DNA from: UBA2588 sp964343075
Lineage (GTDB): Bacteria; Chloroflexota; Dehalococcoidia; Lucifugimonadales; UBA3495
Direction of reading: 5' to 3'
NCBI GenBank assembly: GCA_964343075.1
Contig: CAYFGT010000004.1
Span: 36,698-100,697, forward strand
DNA length: 64,000 nucleotides
The notes beneath the pieces are model-generated. The model was not told the DNA's origin. It searched no databases and worked only from the letters and a program-made list of their open reading frames with translations. The translations under genes and the position numbers were made by a program. Shown piece by piece: positions 1 through 8,260 of the stretch; position 1 is the stretch's first letter; each line of letters begins with the position of its first letter.

Positions 1-2037
1 CCCAGCCATAGGAATGTATGCCGGATCGCCTTCATTTTGTCTGTCCACAACTCCTGCCATGTGTTCAAAAACGTTCTCGACCTGTTCTTTTGTGCATATC
101 CCGTGGTGTAGCCAATTGGCTATGTGTTGGCTAGATATCCTCAGTGTGGCTCGGTCTTCCATGAGACCTATGTCATTGATGTCCGGCACTTTTGAGCATC
201 CAACCCCTTGATCGATCCAACGTACGACATAACCTAAGATTCCTTGGGCGTTATTTTCTAGTTCTGCTGTGATTTCATCTTCTGACCAACCGGGATCCGA
301 TTCCACAGGTAGCGTTAGTATATGGTCAATATTTGCCTTGGTTCTACCACTTAATTCTCGTTGCCGTTGAGGAACATCAACTGAGTGATAATGGAGTGCA
401 TGGATCGTAGCCGCCGTAGGAGAAGGAACCCAGGCGGTATTAGCACCTGCTTCTGGGTGCCCTTTTTTTTGCTCAAGCATTGCTGCCATCAGGTCAGGCA
501 TGGCCCACATGCCTTTGCCTATTTGTGCTTTCCCGGGAAGTCCACACGCGATTCCGATATCTACATTCCAGTCTTCGTAAGCAGAGATCCATTGCGCCTG
601 ACGCATGTCTCCTTTCCTAACCATAGGTCCTGCATTCATGGAGGTATGAATCTCATCACCGGTCCGATCTAAAAAGCCAGTGTTAATAAATGCAACGCGG
701 GTTTGGGCAGCTCGAATGCATTCCTTGAGATTAACTGTAGTCCTCCGTTCTTCATCCATTATGCCCATTTTGACAGTGTTTCGATCCAATCCTAGCATAT
801 CTTCCACGCTTTCAAATAAACGGTTAGCAAATGCAACTTCTTCAGGACCGTGCATTTTGGGTTTAACGATGTAAATAGAGCCCGCATTTGAATTAGCGCG
901 GTGCTTTAACAGATCAACCATACCTATCGCAACAGTGGTAACAGCATCTAGGATTCCTTCGGGAACTTCATCATTCGATTCAGTTTTAATCAAGTCTGAT
1001 GTCATGAGGTGGCCAACATTTCGTATGAGGAGGAGAGATCGGCCTTTTAGGGTTTGGGAACTTCCGTCCACACTGACGATTTTCTTGTCGGAATTCAATC
1101 GCCGTTCAAGTGTTTCACCACCTTTCTCAAAACTCGCAGACAAAGTTTGATCCATAAGGCCCAACCAATTTCGGTAAGCTGACACTTTATCCTCAGCATC
1201 TACTGTGGCAACCGAGTCCTCCAGATCAATTATAGTGGTGACTGCTGACTCAAGTATTATGTCCGATAATCCTGTAGGATCCTGGGTAGCAACCACAGTT
1301 CCTGCCTCAAATACAAGTTCAATGTGCAGTCCATTACGTCGAAGCAAGATACTGTCAGGTGTTTCTTTGTTGCCTGTCCAGCCAATGAATTGTTCAGGCG
1401 TTGCTAGCCCAATATTTTCCCCTGTTGCGGTTCTAGCTAAAAAGGATCCTTCGGAAATAGTAAATGCTACTATGTCTTTATACGACCCGTCGCTTAAGGG
1501 GACGGAATCATCCAAAATCTTTTTAGCCCGTTCTATAACTTCCGCTCCTCTCCTTTGATTGTAAGTCGCACCCTTATCTAGTCCGTTCGATTCAGGAATT
1601 ATGTCTGTCCCGTAGAGGGCATCATACAAACTACCCCATCTCGCATTCGCTGCATTCAGTGCGTACCTCGGATTGGTTATAGGAACAACCAATTGCGGCC
1701 CTGCTATATCACTGATTTCAGGGTCAACATTGGTGGTTGACACCGTGAAGTCAGGGCCTTCTGGTACGAGATACCCAATATCCTCCAGCATCTTTTTATA
1801 GAGGGGAAAATTAAAAGGAAATGGATTCTTTAAATGCCAGTCGTCGATGTGAGCCTGAAGTATTTGGCGTTTCTCAAGCAGCTCATGGTTCGCAGGGAGG
1901 TGTTCATCTAAAACCTGACTAAGTCTATCCCAAAAAGTCGTTGAATCAATCCCAATCTGCGGGAGTACCTCTTTATTCATAAATTGATGGTAGCATTCAG
2001 CAACTTTATAGGTGCCAAGAGTTACATAAGAATCCAT
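1..2037 (-). CDS. glcB: Malate synthase G, C-terminus cut by the window edge
   Basis: Condenses glyoxylate with acetyl-CoA to malate in the glyoxylate cycle or in glycolate use. The minus strand is open without a stop from ATG at 2037 to base 1, giving 679 codons; the family is about 720-730 residues, so only the last ~45 are missing. The conserved block GIMDEERRTTVNL lies near 740-775 and is followed by the family pattern around GFLDRTGDEIHT; the visible C-terminal part VVDRQNEGDPAYIPMAG also matches GlcB. The long single-chain form distinguishes it from malate synthase A. A GTGAGGA ribosome site sits 6 bases before the ATG. No isocitrate lyase gene is in the window. Confidence 0.95.
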   Translation of the reverse strand, partial: MDSYVTLGTYKVAECYHQFMNKEVLPQIGIDSTTFWDRLSQVLDEHLPANHELLEKRQILQAHIDDWHLKNPFPFNFPLYKKMLEDIGYLVPEGPDFTVSTTNVDPEISDIAGPQLVVPITNPRYALNAANARWGSLYDALYGTDIIPESNGLDKGATYNQRRGAEVIERAKKILDDSVPLSDGSYKDIVAFTISEGSFLARTATGENIGLATPEQFIGWTGNKETPDSILLRRNGLHIELVFEAGTVVATQDPTGLSDIILESAVTTIIDLEDSVATVDAEDKVSAYRNWLGLMDQTLSASFEKGGETLERRLNSDKKIVSVDGSSQTLKGRSLLLIRNVGHLMTSDLIKTESNDEVPEGILDAVTTVAIGMVDLLKHRANSNAGSIYIVKPKMHGPEEVAFANRLFESVEDMLGLDRNTVKMGIMDEERRTTVNLKECIRAAQTRVAFINTGFLDRTGDEIHTSMNAGPMVRKGDMRQAQWISAYEDWNVDIGIACGLPGKAQIGKGMWAMPDLMAAMLEQKKGHPEAGANTAWVPSPTAATIHALHYHSVDVPQRQRELSGRTKANIDHILTLPVESDPGWSEDEITAELENNAQGILGYVVRWIDQGVGCSKVPDINDIGLMEDRATLRISSQHIANWLHHGICTKEQVENVFEHMAGVVDRQNEGDPAYIPMAG

Positions 2038-2074
2038 ATTGTCCTCACTAGTTTATTTGTTGCGATGTCTCATT

Positions 2075-2437
2075 CTACAAAACATTGGTGTGTTTGGAAA
2101 CTTCGTCCACATGGAAAAACCAGGAAGGTTTCCTTACAATAGGCTTGAAAGTAAGGAGTAATGCATTGAAGCGCACAATACAAGCTACACAAACCATATA
2201 TGCGGCAACAATTTTAGATGCACCGGAAACTAAGGAATTAACGCACCGATCTTCGCTCATGATCGCTCCCTGTATGGAACCCAAGAACACCTCGATAATC
2301 CGCACCAACCAGGAAGAGGCATCTAAAAGCCAATTGTTCGGTTCCTTGTTTGCAGCGCTGCTGGTTCTAAGCATCTCAGTATTTCTTTTAATTCTATCTA
2401 TTGGATTGCTATATGTCATATTATTCGAACTGAACAT
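2075..2437 (-). CDS. Hypothetical small protein, doubtful
   Basis: A 120-residue open frame fills the space between malate synthase (38 bases downstream, same strand) and the divergent O-antigen ligase gene. It has a polar N-terminus, a Trp-rich stretch (NNWLLDASSWLVRIIEVF) and a hydrophobic region around residues 75-100, so a membrane-associated protein is possible. I recognise no family. The ribosome site is weak (GGA close to the ATG). An equally long plus-strand frame (2085-2456) with a hydrophobic C-terminus overlaps it, and at most one of the two can be real. Codon use and co-orientation with glcB slightly favour the minus strand. Confidence 0.3.
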   Translation of the reverse strand: MFSSNNMTYSNPIDRIKRNTEMLRTSSAANKEPNNWLLDASSWLVRIIEVFLGSIQGAIMSEDRCVNSLVSGASKIVAAYMVCVACIVRFNALLLTFKPIVRKPSWFFHVDEVSKHTNVL

Positions 2438-2481
2438 GGTCCAGATACTTTCATAATCAAATAAAACACTTCACCGATTTA

Positions 2482-2510
2482 TTGTACACACAGAGATGCT
2501 ACCCTAAAAT
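2482..2510 (+). promoter_or_regulatory. Sigma-70-type promoter, likely giving a leaderless transcript
   Basis: TTGTAC (2482-2487), a 17-base spacer and TAAAAT (2505-2510). The predicted transcription start falls on or next to the ATG at 2517. There is no Shine-Dalgarno sequence before that ATG, so the mRNA is probably leaderless. Confidence 0.6.
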
Positions 2511-2516
2511 GAACCT

Positions 2517-4826
2517 ATGCAAGAATACAAACGATACCTAACAATCGCGTTAGAATGTCAATGGCTGTTAGTGGCATTTACATTGCCACTATTGCTTACA
2601 GGTGAATCCGACTTACTGTCTCAAGACAGGTATTCAAGATTTGAAGTGCCTAAAACCATATTCCTGAAAGCGATGGCCGCTCTGATACTGGTCACCTGGG
2701 TTGCAAAAGATATGAACGGGTCAGCGAAAATAACGCGACTCATGTCGCATATGCGGCATTTCACCATACCCAGACTTATACCGTTAAGTATCGGTTTACT
2801 GTTAGCTAGCACGATTCTGGCGACTATATTTTCAGGAGCAGTCACGACAAGCTTATGGGGTTATCAACCAGGGAACGATCCATTTTCTTTGTACTCTACT
2901 ATTTGTTACCTTGTTGTATTCGCTGCGATAGCTACTAACCTGAAAACCTCTGGCCAGATTGGTCGCTTATTGTGTGTTGTGACCATATCAGGTTCTATAG
3001 TAGGGGCTTATGGAGTGCTGGAATTTCTAACCTTTGACTTTTTAGGCACCAATGAAACAATGGGGTTTTCTAGGATTTCAAGCACCCTTGGCAACTCCTT
3101 GATAGCAGGGTCCTTCTTGCTCATTTCTATCGGGGGCTCGCTAACAACTCTATTTTATTTTATGGGATTACCAGAAATCAGAGAGGCCAATCGAAAAGTG
3201 TTGTCCATAGTTATATCTATCGGACTCGTTTTGCAGATTAGTTCTATGATATTCACAAATAGTCGAGGTCCTTGGGTTGCTACTATTAGCTTGATAGCAC
3301 TGTTTGTGATAGCTGGATTTATAGTACACGACCTGAAAAAAGCAGTCAGAAATGCAGCCTGGATCTTTTGTTTGCTACTCGCAGCAGGCATAGTGGCTTA
3401 CGGGTGTACCAATTTCAAGCAAACTTCCGAAAAGTCCGATATAGGTACCAGCCAGACAAACAGTTCAGTTGCAATAGATACTAGAGTCACATCCATCCCA
3501 TCGGTCGTTACTGAAGGGGGGCTCAACGGACGAATATATACCTGGAGCAACCTAGCAGTGACGTCCGTTGGCAGACCTGAAATCCCGGGATCCAGAGATT
3601 TGGGTGCCGCTACCCGGTTTATCTTCGGCTATGGCCCTGAGCTTATGGAATTCGCATTCCTGCTAAATGCACCGCCTTATGGGCCCAGACAGCTCCCTGC
3701 GACTCCCGACCAAGCCCACAATATATTCCTTCACTATTGGATCGAACAAGGCCTAGTAGGATTGATAACTTCCCTCATTTTCTTTGCCAGTCCATTAGTG
3801 ATTGTTGTTTGGATTGTATACACCCGGCCGTTGCCACAAAGTGTGATGTGGTTATCGCTAGGATGTTGCATAATTCTTTTGAGTCACACACTCGAACAAC
3901 AAGTTGGCATATCTAAGGTGACTGACCTAACTTTATATTTTGTTATTTTAGGACTTTTATACGCTTTAATGGCCAATTCACACCAAGTAAAAAAACCTTT
4001 GCCGGCTGCGACTAGCAGTAAAAGCTTTTGGATTGCGAGCCTGGTCGCTGTCGCATTAATCTCCGTCAGCGTCACAATCACCCAATCTACAAATTACCTC
4101 TCAGCTGGATTGAAAGCCGCTGATGGTAAATATTCATATACTTCGGGCAATTGGGCCGAAGGATATGACCTGTTTAATACTGCAATAGAATTAGGCCCAC
4201 GGATTCCGGTCTACTACCATTATCAGAATGCTTATCTTAAGAGCTTGGCCGAACACGTAACCAAACCGGGGGCTTGGGCCCCGGAACAATGTTCTATGCA
4301 TTCACTTGCTGAAGATATCGTCCAATGCATCTATCTGGAAATTTATAACAATGCCAAAGAAGCACGTCAGGCCAATCCATGGAATTGGAATACGACGTAT
4401 GAGGCCGCCACAGCGGCCTATGAACTCAAACAAGACCAGGAGGCCATTGATCTTTATTCTCTTATGCTTGAGCAAGCCCCAAAATCATATCCTTTGAAAA
4501 ACCACGTAGGGATCATCCATTTCGCCCTCGGCAATTATTCGATGGCATCAACCGCATTTGAGGAATCTCTTAAATTGACGATTGGTGGCTCCATCCAATC
4601 TCGCACAGCATTGATGTATACTGGACTTATTCAGGCCCAACAAGGGCATCTTGAAGAGGGTTACGAAACGCTGCTTGATGCACTGAATCTGTATCTTGAA
4701 GCAAGGGAAACAGGATACGGATTCGGCTCAGACCCGCAAGAAAATCAAGATATCCTAGCCATTTCTCTGGAATTGAATAACATCGCAAAACAATTAAACA
4801 TAGAACCGCCTATAAAAATTCAATAA
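2517..4826 (+). CDS. O-antigen ligase / Wzy-like membrane protein with C-terminal TPRs
   Basis: 769 residues. The first ~525 residues hold about a dozen hydrophobic segments. A large external loop (roughly 300-405) is followed by DQAHNIFLHYWIEQGLVGLI, the H-N...E-x-G-x-x-G pattern of the Wzy_C/O-antigen ligase family, which transfers or polymerises lipid-linked glycans at the outer face of the membrane. From about 545 to 760 the protein is soluble and helical with TPR-like repeats (for example EAIDLYSLMLEQAPKSYPLK). The substrate cannot be told: it could be a glycan ligase, a polymerase or a protein O-glycosyltransferase. No polysaccharide cluster surrounds it. The start at 2517 fits the promoter just upstream. 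A small amidase-partner gene follows after 17 bases. Confidence 0.8.
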   Translation: MQEYKRYLTIALECQWLLVAFTLPLLLTGESDLLSQDRYSRFEVPKTIFLKAMAALILVTWVAKDMNGSAKITRLMSHMRHFTIPRLIPLSIGLLLASTILATIFSGAVTTSLWGYQPGNDPFSLYSTICYLVVFAAIATNLKTSGQIGRLLCVVTISGSIVGAYGVLEFLTFDFLGTNETMGFSRISSTLGNSLIAGSFLLISIGGSLTTLFYFMGLPEIREANRKVLSIVISIGLVLQISSMIFTNSRGPWVATISLIALFVIAGFIVHDLKKAVRNAAWIFCLLLAAGIVAYGCTNFKQTSEKSDIGTSQTNSSVAIDTRVTSIPSVVTEGGLNGRIYTWSNLAVTSVGRPEIPGSRDLGAATRFIFGYGPELMEFAFLLNAPPYGPRQLPATPDQAHNIFLHYWIEQGLVGLITSLIFFASPLVIVVWIVYTRPLPQSVMWLSLGCCIILLSHTLEQQVGISKVTDLTLYFVILGLLYALMANSHQVKKPLPAATSSKSFWIASLVAVALISVSVTITQSTNYLSAGLKAADGKYSYTSGNWAEGYDLFNTAIELGPRIPVYYHYQNAYLKSLAEHVTKPGAWAPEQCSMHSLAEDIVQCIYLEIYNNAKEARQANPWNWNTTYEAATAAYELKQDQEAIDLYSLMLEQAPKSYPLKNHVGIIHFALGNYSMASTAFEESLKLTIGGSIQSRTALMYTGLIQAQQGHLEEGYETLLDALNLYLEARETGYGFGSDPQENQDILAISLELNNIAKQLNIEPPIKIQ

Positions 4827-4843
4827 AATTAGGAGATGATCCA

Positions 4844-5026
4844 ATGCTCACGTCTAGAGACTTACTCTCACTCGCCAAGGCAGTAGCCTTAGATATAAAA
4901 CCTGAAGACATTGAAGATGTTCTATTCGGAGTTAACGGTCTCCTTGAAGCCATTAAAGAACTGCCGACGGACCAAATTGCAACCATTGAACCACTTTCTA
5001 CTACTGACGGAGGACAAAATGACTAA
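4844..5026 (+). CDS. AtzG-like small amidase-associated protein
   Basis: 60 residues, a single helical domain (AVALDIKPEDIEDVLFGVNG...IEPLS) resembling AtzG/DUF4089, small GatC-like proteins that pack against an amidase-signature hydrolase, as AtzG does with AtzE. The start is preceded by TAGGAGATG. Its stop overlaps the amidase start by 8 bases (ATGACTAA), which implies translational coupling and a stoichiometric complex. Family assignment rests on size, pattern and context; the sequence is too short for certainty. Confidence 0.65.
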   Translation: MLTSRDLLSLAKAVALDIKPEDIEDVLFGVNGLLEAIKELPTDQIATIEPLSTTDGGQND

Positions 5027-6446
5027 TCCTCTTCATCGGCAGACATTGACCGAGTCCGTTCGCCTTATCGCGCAAGGGGCTATTTCTTCCACGGAGCTTA
5101 TTCAATCTTACCTTGACCAAATCTCCAGAATGAACCCAACGCTTAACGCCTTTATCACAGTACTTGGAGAACAATCCTTAAAAGCCGCCAAATCGGCCGA
5201 TGAGGCAATCCAACAGGATAAACCTTTAGGTTCTCTGCATGGCGTGCCCATTGCTATCAAAGATCAAGTGCATACTGCCGGGATAGCAACCACAAGTGCC
5301 TCCAAGATTCGAGCGACATTCGTCCCTGAAAAAGACGCAACGGTCGTAGAACGGCTCAAGAAAGCGGGTGCCATAATCATTGGAAAGCTTAATATGACCG
5401 AATTCGCTATGGGAGACCCGATTACATCCCATTACGGAATCACCCATAATCCATGGGAGCTAGGGAGGGACCCAGGGACATCCAGCACCGGCGCTGGATC
5501 TGCGACTGCAGCATTCATGACCGCAGCTTCCATAGGAGAAGACACGGGAGGCTCAATCAGAGGGCCTGCAGCCCATTGCGGCCTTGCAGGAATCCGGCCG
5601 AGCTGGGGATTGGTCAGTAGATTTGGTTTAGATGGAGCATCCTGGTCTTTAGACACGTTGGGGCCGTTAGGTCGAACGGTTGAAGACGTTGCCCAAGTTC
5701 TCCAAGTTATAGCAGGCTATGACCCATTGGATCCCACGACCGCCCAAAACACAGTCCCTGACTATTCTTCTGCCATGACCGGCGATATATCTGAAATGCG
5801 AATCGCTGTGCTCCATGAATTTGTAGACGGGCCTCGGGCCAAACTACATCCAGCCGTACGGCAATCTATCGCGGATGCAATAGGAACTTTTAAAAGTTTA
5901 GGTGCGGTAGTTGATACTATATCTATTCCAAACGCTAACCACGCAGGAACAGCTAGTCGTACAATCAGTTTTGTTGAGCGGGTCAGCATGCATCCAGACT
6001 GGATTAGAGAACGCCCACAAGATTTCCATCCCAACACAAGAACTGCATTTTTGACTGGAGAATTGATCCCCGCCCAAGCTTATTACAAAGCCCAGAAGAT
6101 GCGGGATCAGATCAGATCAGACGTCTTCGCAGTTCTAGAGAATTATGATGTCATAATCATGCCTACTGACGAATCACCTGCCGGGATCATGAATCCCGAA
6201 CCAGGGTTCAAAACCGTTGAGGCAGCCAAAGAAGGGCTTAGGAAAAGCATGTACAGGGGTTTGTTTAGCGCCGTAAGTGGTCCCGCTATTTCAATCCCTG
6301 CCGGGTTCGCCCAGGAGGGAGGATCGAACCTCCCTGTGGGTCTCCAGATTGCTTCAATGCCCTTCAGGGAAGACCTGGTGTTCAAGTGTGCTCATGCCTT
6401 CGAGCAAGCCACTAAGTGGCATCAACAGGATCCGCCCAATTGCTGA
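5019..6446 (+). CDS. Amidase-signature family hydrolase
   Basis: 475 residues from ATG 5019. It carries the Ser-cisSer-Lys triad of the amidase-signature family: Lys in VPIAIKDQ, cis-Ser in GTSSTGAGSA and the nucleophile in DTGGSIRGPAAHCG. It hydrolyses an amide (GatA/AtzE-like fold); the substrate is unknown. Pairing with an AtzG-like partner suggests an AtzE-type carboxamide hydrolase rather than tRNA amidotransferase, and no gatB or gatC lies nearby. The in-frame extension upstream to 4911 lies inside the AtzG-like gene in another frame and is discounted. The gene converges with the ThDP enzyme, 20 bases apart. Confidence 0.88.
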   Translation: MTNPLHRQTLTESVRLIAQGAISSTELIQSYLDQISRMNPTLNAFITVLGEQSLKAAKSADEAIQQDKPLGSLHGVPIAIKDQVHTAGIATTSASKIRATFVPEKDATVVERLKKAGAIIIGKLNMTEFAMGDPITSHYGITHNPWELGRDPGTSSTGAGSATAAFMTAASIGEDTGGSIRGPAAHCGLAGIRPSWGLVSRFGLDGASWSLDTLGPLGRTVEDVAQVLQVIAGYDPLDPTTAQNTVPDYSSAMTGDISEMRIAVLHEFVDGPRAKLHPAVRQSIADAIGTFKSLGAVVDTISIPNANHAGTASRTISFVERVSMHPDWIRERPQDFHPNTRTAFLTGELIPAQAYYKAQKMRDQIRSDVFAVLENYDVIIMPTDESPAGIMNPEPGFKTVEAAKEGLRKSMYRGLFSAVSGPAISIPAGFAQEGGSNLPVGLQIASMPFREDLVFKCAHAFEQATKWHQQDPPNC

Positions 6447-6466
6447 CCCTGTTGACATATCAACCA

Positions 6467-8125
6467 TTACTTCTCTAATAACCCGTCCTGAGGAACTCTC
6501 CAAGGAGCAGATCCTTGAAATGGAAATGGTAGTTCATTGGCGTCAACCATTGACACGTCGATGATAACTGGACAATTGGCCGCAATTCCCTGCTTTACGG
6601 CATCTCCGACTTTAGAGGGATCTGATACTTTGATGCCGAGTGCACCAAAAGATTCAGCCATTTTCACGAAATCAGGATTTACAAAATTTGTTTCGTAGTC
6701 TCCGTCCCAGTCGTGCTCTAAATCCCTTCGCACGTTTCCGTAATGCCCGTCGTTAAAAATTACCGCAACGACATTAATCCCATATTTGACTGCTGTAGAA
6801 AGCTCTTGAACGTTATACATGAATCCACCATCGCCGCAAACAGCTACGACGGGTTTGTCTGGAGTAGCAACTTTAGCTCCTAAGGCCGTGGCGTAAGCAA
6901 ATCCCAAGTTCCCGGAGTAGCCCGAATCAATGTAACTCCTGGACTCATAAGTCTTCCAAAACGCTCTAGAGTAGTAACCAATTTGAGTCATGTCAAATAC
7001 TAGAGTAGCATCCTTAGGTGTTCCTTCTCGAAGAGAATTCAAAATGGTGTTTTGAGGTTCTAGACTCTCGGTGCCGGAATCCAAAAGAGCCCGAACATCT
7101 CTAACTGTTTTAGCAGGAGATTCAAGTTTCGTGCCACCTAGCTTATCAATAGCCTGCGCCAAAACTGGAAGGGTTACCTTAGCATCTCCTACGACTGGTA
7201 GAGCGTTAGGATGATGTTTCCCAATCTCATTCTGGTCTATGTCTACATGCACCAATTTCGCTGACTGGCCTGAGGGGTTTCGCAAAGCAAACCTAGTACC
7301 AATCGCAATAATTACATCTGCTGAATCCATAATATCTTTTATCTGCCCTGATCCACTTAATCCCGAGCCCAAACTATGAGGGTGCTCATCAGAAATCACT
7401 CCTTTGGATGATGGACTGGTAACAACTGGGATATTTGTTTGCTCTGTAAATGCCTGCAGTTCTTCCTCAGCGCATGATCGGATGACTCCGGTGCCAACAT
7501 ATATAACTGGTCGGTGCGCGTTGGCTATAATATCCGCTGCTTCCTGTATAGCTGAGGCAGGGGCGACAGTGCGTACCACTGGAGTCCCTTCTCTGATTTC
7601 CACCTCGTCTTTTTCAACCAGAGTTTCTGGAGGCATTTCTATGTGTGTTGGCCTGGGATGCCCGTTTAACATCGCATCAAAAGCCTCTCCAATAGCAGCA
7701 GGGATTTCATTAGGCCTCAATACTCGTTTGCTATACTTGGTGACAGGCCGCACGATGTCTAATTGTTCATTTACTTCATGAAGCCCGCCCATGTCTTTGC
7801 CTATTGTCGCTCTTGGAATCTGTCCGGCTATCATCAATACGGGTGAAGATGTTGAGTAAGCAGTGGACATCCCCGCCGCGGCATTGTACAGTCCTGGCCC
7901 CGGCACAACCATCGCAACACCTACTTTGCCACTTGCTCTCGCATATCCATCGGCCATATAGGTCGTAGCTTGTTCATGTCTTGGAACAATCATCTTAATT
8001 TCTGGGTGCTCTCTCAGAGCAGCCACTAGACCGTACATCTGAACCCCTGGAAGTCCAAACAACACTTCTACTCCCTCTCGGATTAGTGATTGGACGATTA
8101 CTTCGCCACCTGATAATTTAGCCAT
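6467..8125 (-). CDS. Thiamine-diphosphate enzyme, acetolactate synthase large-subunit-like
   Basis: 552 residues in the order ThDP-PYR, central, ThDP-PP. The PYR domain has GLPGVQMYGL and the ThDP-activating Glu in VPRHEQATTYMADGYAR. The PP domain has AVCGDGGFMYN (GDG near residue 431) and, about 27 residues on, FNDGHYGNVRR, which complete the metal/diphosphate site. The family includes acetolactate synthase, benzoylformate decarboxylase, oxalyl-CoA decarboxylase and sulfoacetaldehyde acetyltransferase. No regulatory ilvN/ilvH subunit or ilvC is nearby, so a catabolic 2-oxoacid role is as likely as branched-chain synthesis. ATG 8125 was chosen over 8158 because AAGGA lies 8 bases before it. 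Confidence 0.88.
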   Translation of the reverse strand: MAKLSGGEVIVQSLIREGVEVLFGLPGVQMYGLVAALREHPEIKMIVPRHEQATTYMADGYARASGKVGVAMVVPGPGLYNAAAGMSTAYSTSSPVLMIAGQIPRATIGKDMGGLHEVNEQLDIVRPVTKYSKRVLRPNEIPAAIGEAFDAMLNGHPRPTHIEMPPETLVEKDEVEIREGTPVVRTVAPASAIQEAADIIANAHRPVIYVGTGVIRSCAEEELQAFTEQTNIPVVTSPSSKGVISDEHPHSLGSGLSGSGQIKDIMDSADVIIAIGTRFALRNPSGQSAKLVHVDIDQNEIGKHHPNALPVVGDAKVTLPVLAQAIDKLGGTKLESPAKTVRDVRALLDSGTESLEPQNTILNSLREGTPKDATLVFDMTQIGYYSRAFWKTYESRSYIDSGYSGNLGFAYATALGAKVATPDKPVVAVCGDGGFMYNVQELSTAVKYGINVVAVIFNDGHYGNVRRDLEHDWDGDYETNFVNPDFVKMAESFGALGIKVSDPSKVGDAVKQGIAANCPVIIDVSMVDANELPFPFQGSAPWRVPQDGLLEK

Positions 8126-8158
8126 TCTATTGTCCTTAAATCTGTTCTTGTGGCACAA

Positions 8159-8179
8159 TATTAGCAGTGCCCGCTAATA
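8159..8179. promoter_or_regulatory. Inverted repeat in divergent intergenic region (operator candidate)
   Basis: A perfect inverted repeat TATTAGC-N7-GCTAATA lies between the divergent ThDP-enzyme and UGSC genes, just upstream of the putative -35 of the latter. Its symmetry and place suit a dimeric regulator; no regulator gene is adjacent. Confidence 0.4.
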
Positions 8180-8189
8180 CTATACCCAC

Positions 8190-8218
8190 TTGCAGGTTAT
8201 TTTGCACCCATATAGTAT
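8190..8218 (+). promoter_or_regulatory. Putative promoter of the UGSC cluster
   Basis: TTGCAG (8190-8195), 17-base spacer, TAGTAT (8213-8218). The predicted start is near 8225, leaving a leader of about 35 bases with a GAGGAA ribosome site before ATG 8261. Confidence 0.4.
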
Positions 8219-8260
8219 TGGAACTAGCATCAAATGATCATTTCTGTGAGGAACTCTATT

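Noticed and set aside
1..2037. Several plus-strand ORFs of 60-117 residues
   Set aside because: Antisense shadows of malate synthase G, which is clearly coding on the minus strand.
2085..2456. Plus-strand 123-residue ORF with hydrophobic C-terminus
   Set aside because: Overlaps a comparable minus-strand ORF; no ribosome site and no family. At most one is real and evidence is weak for both.
4911..5018. Longer N-terminus for the amidase
   Set aside because: Lies within the AtzG-like gene in another frame and does not look like amidase sequence; ATG 5019 fits the family start.
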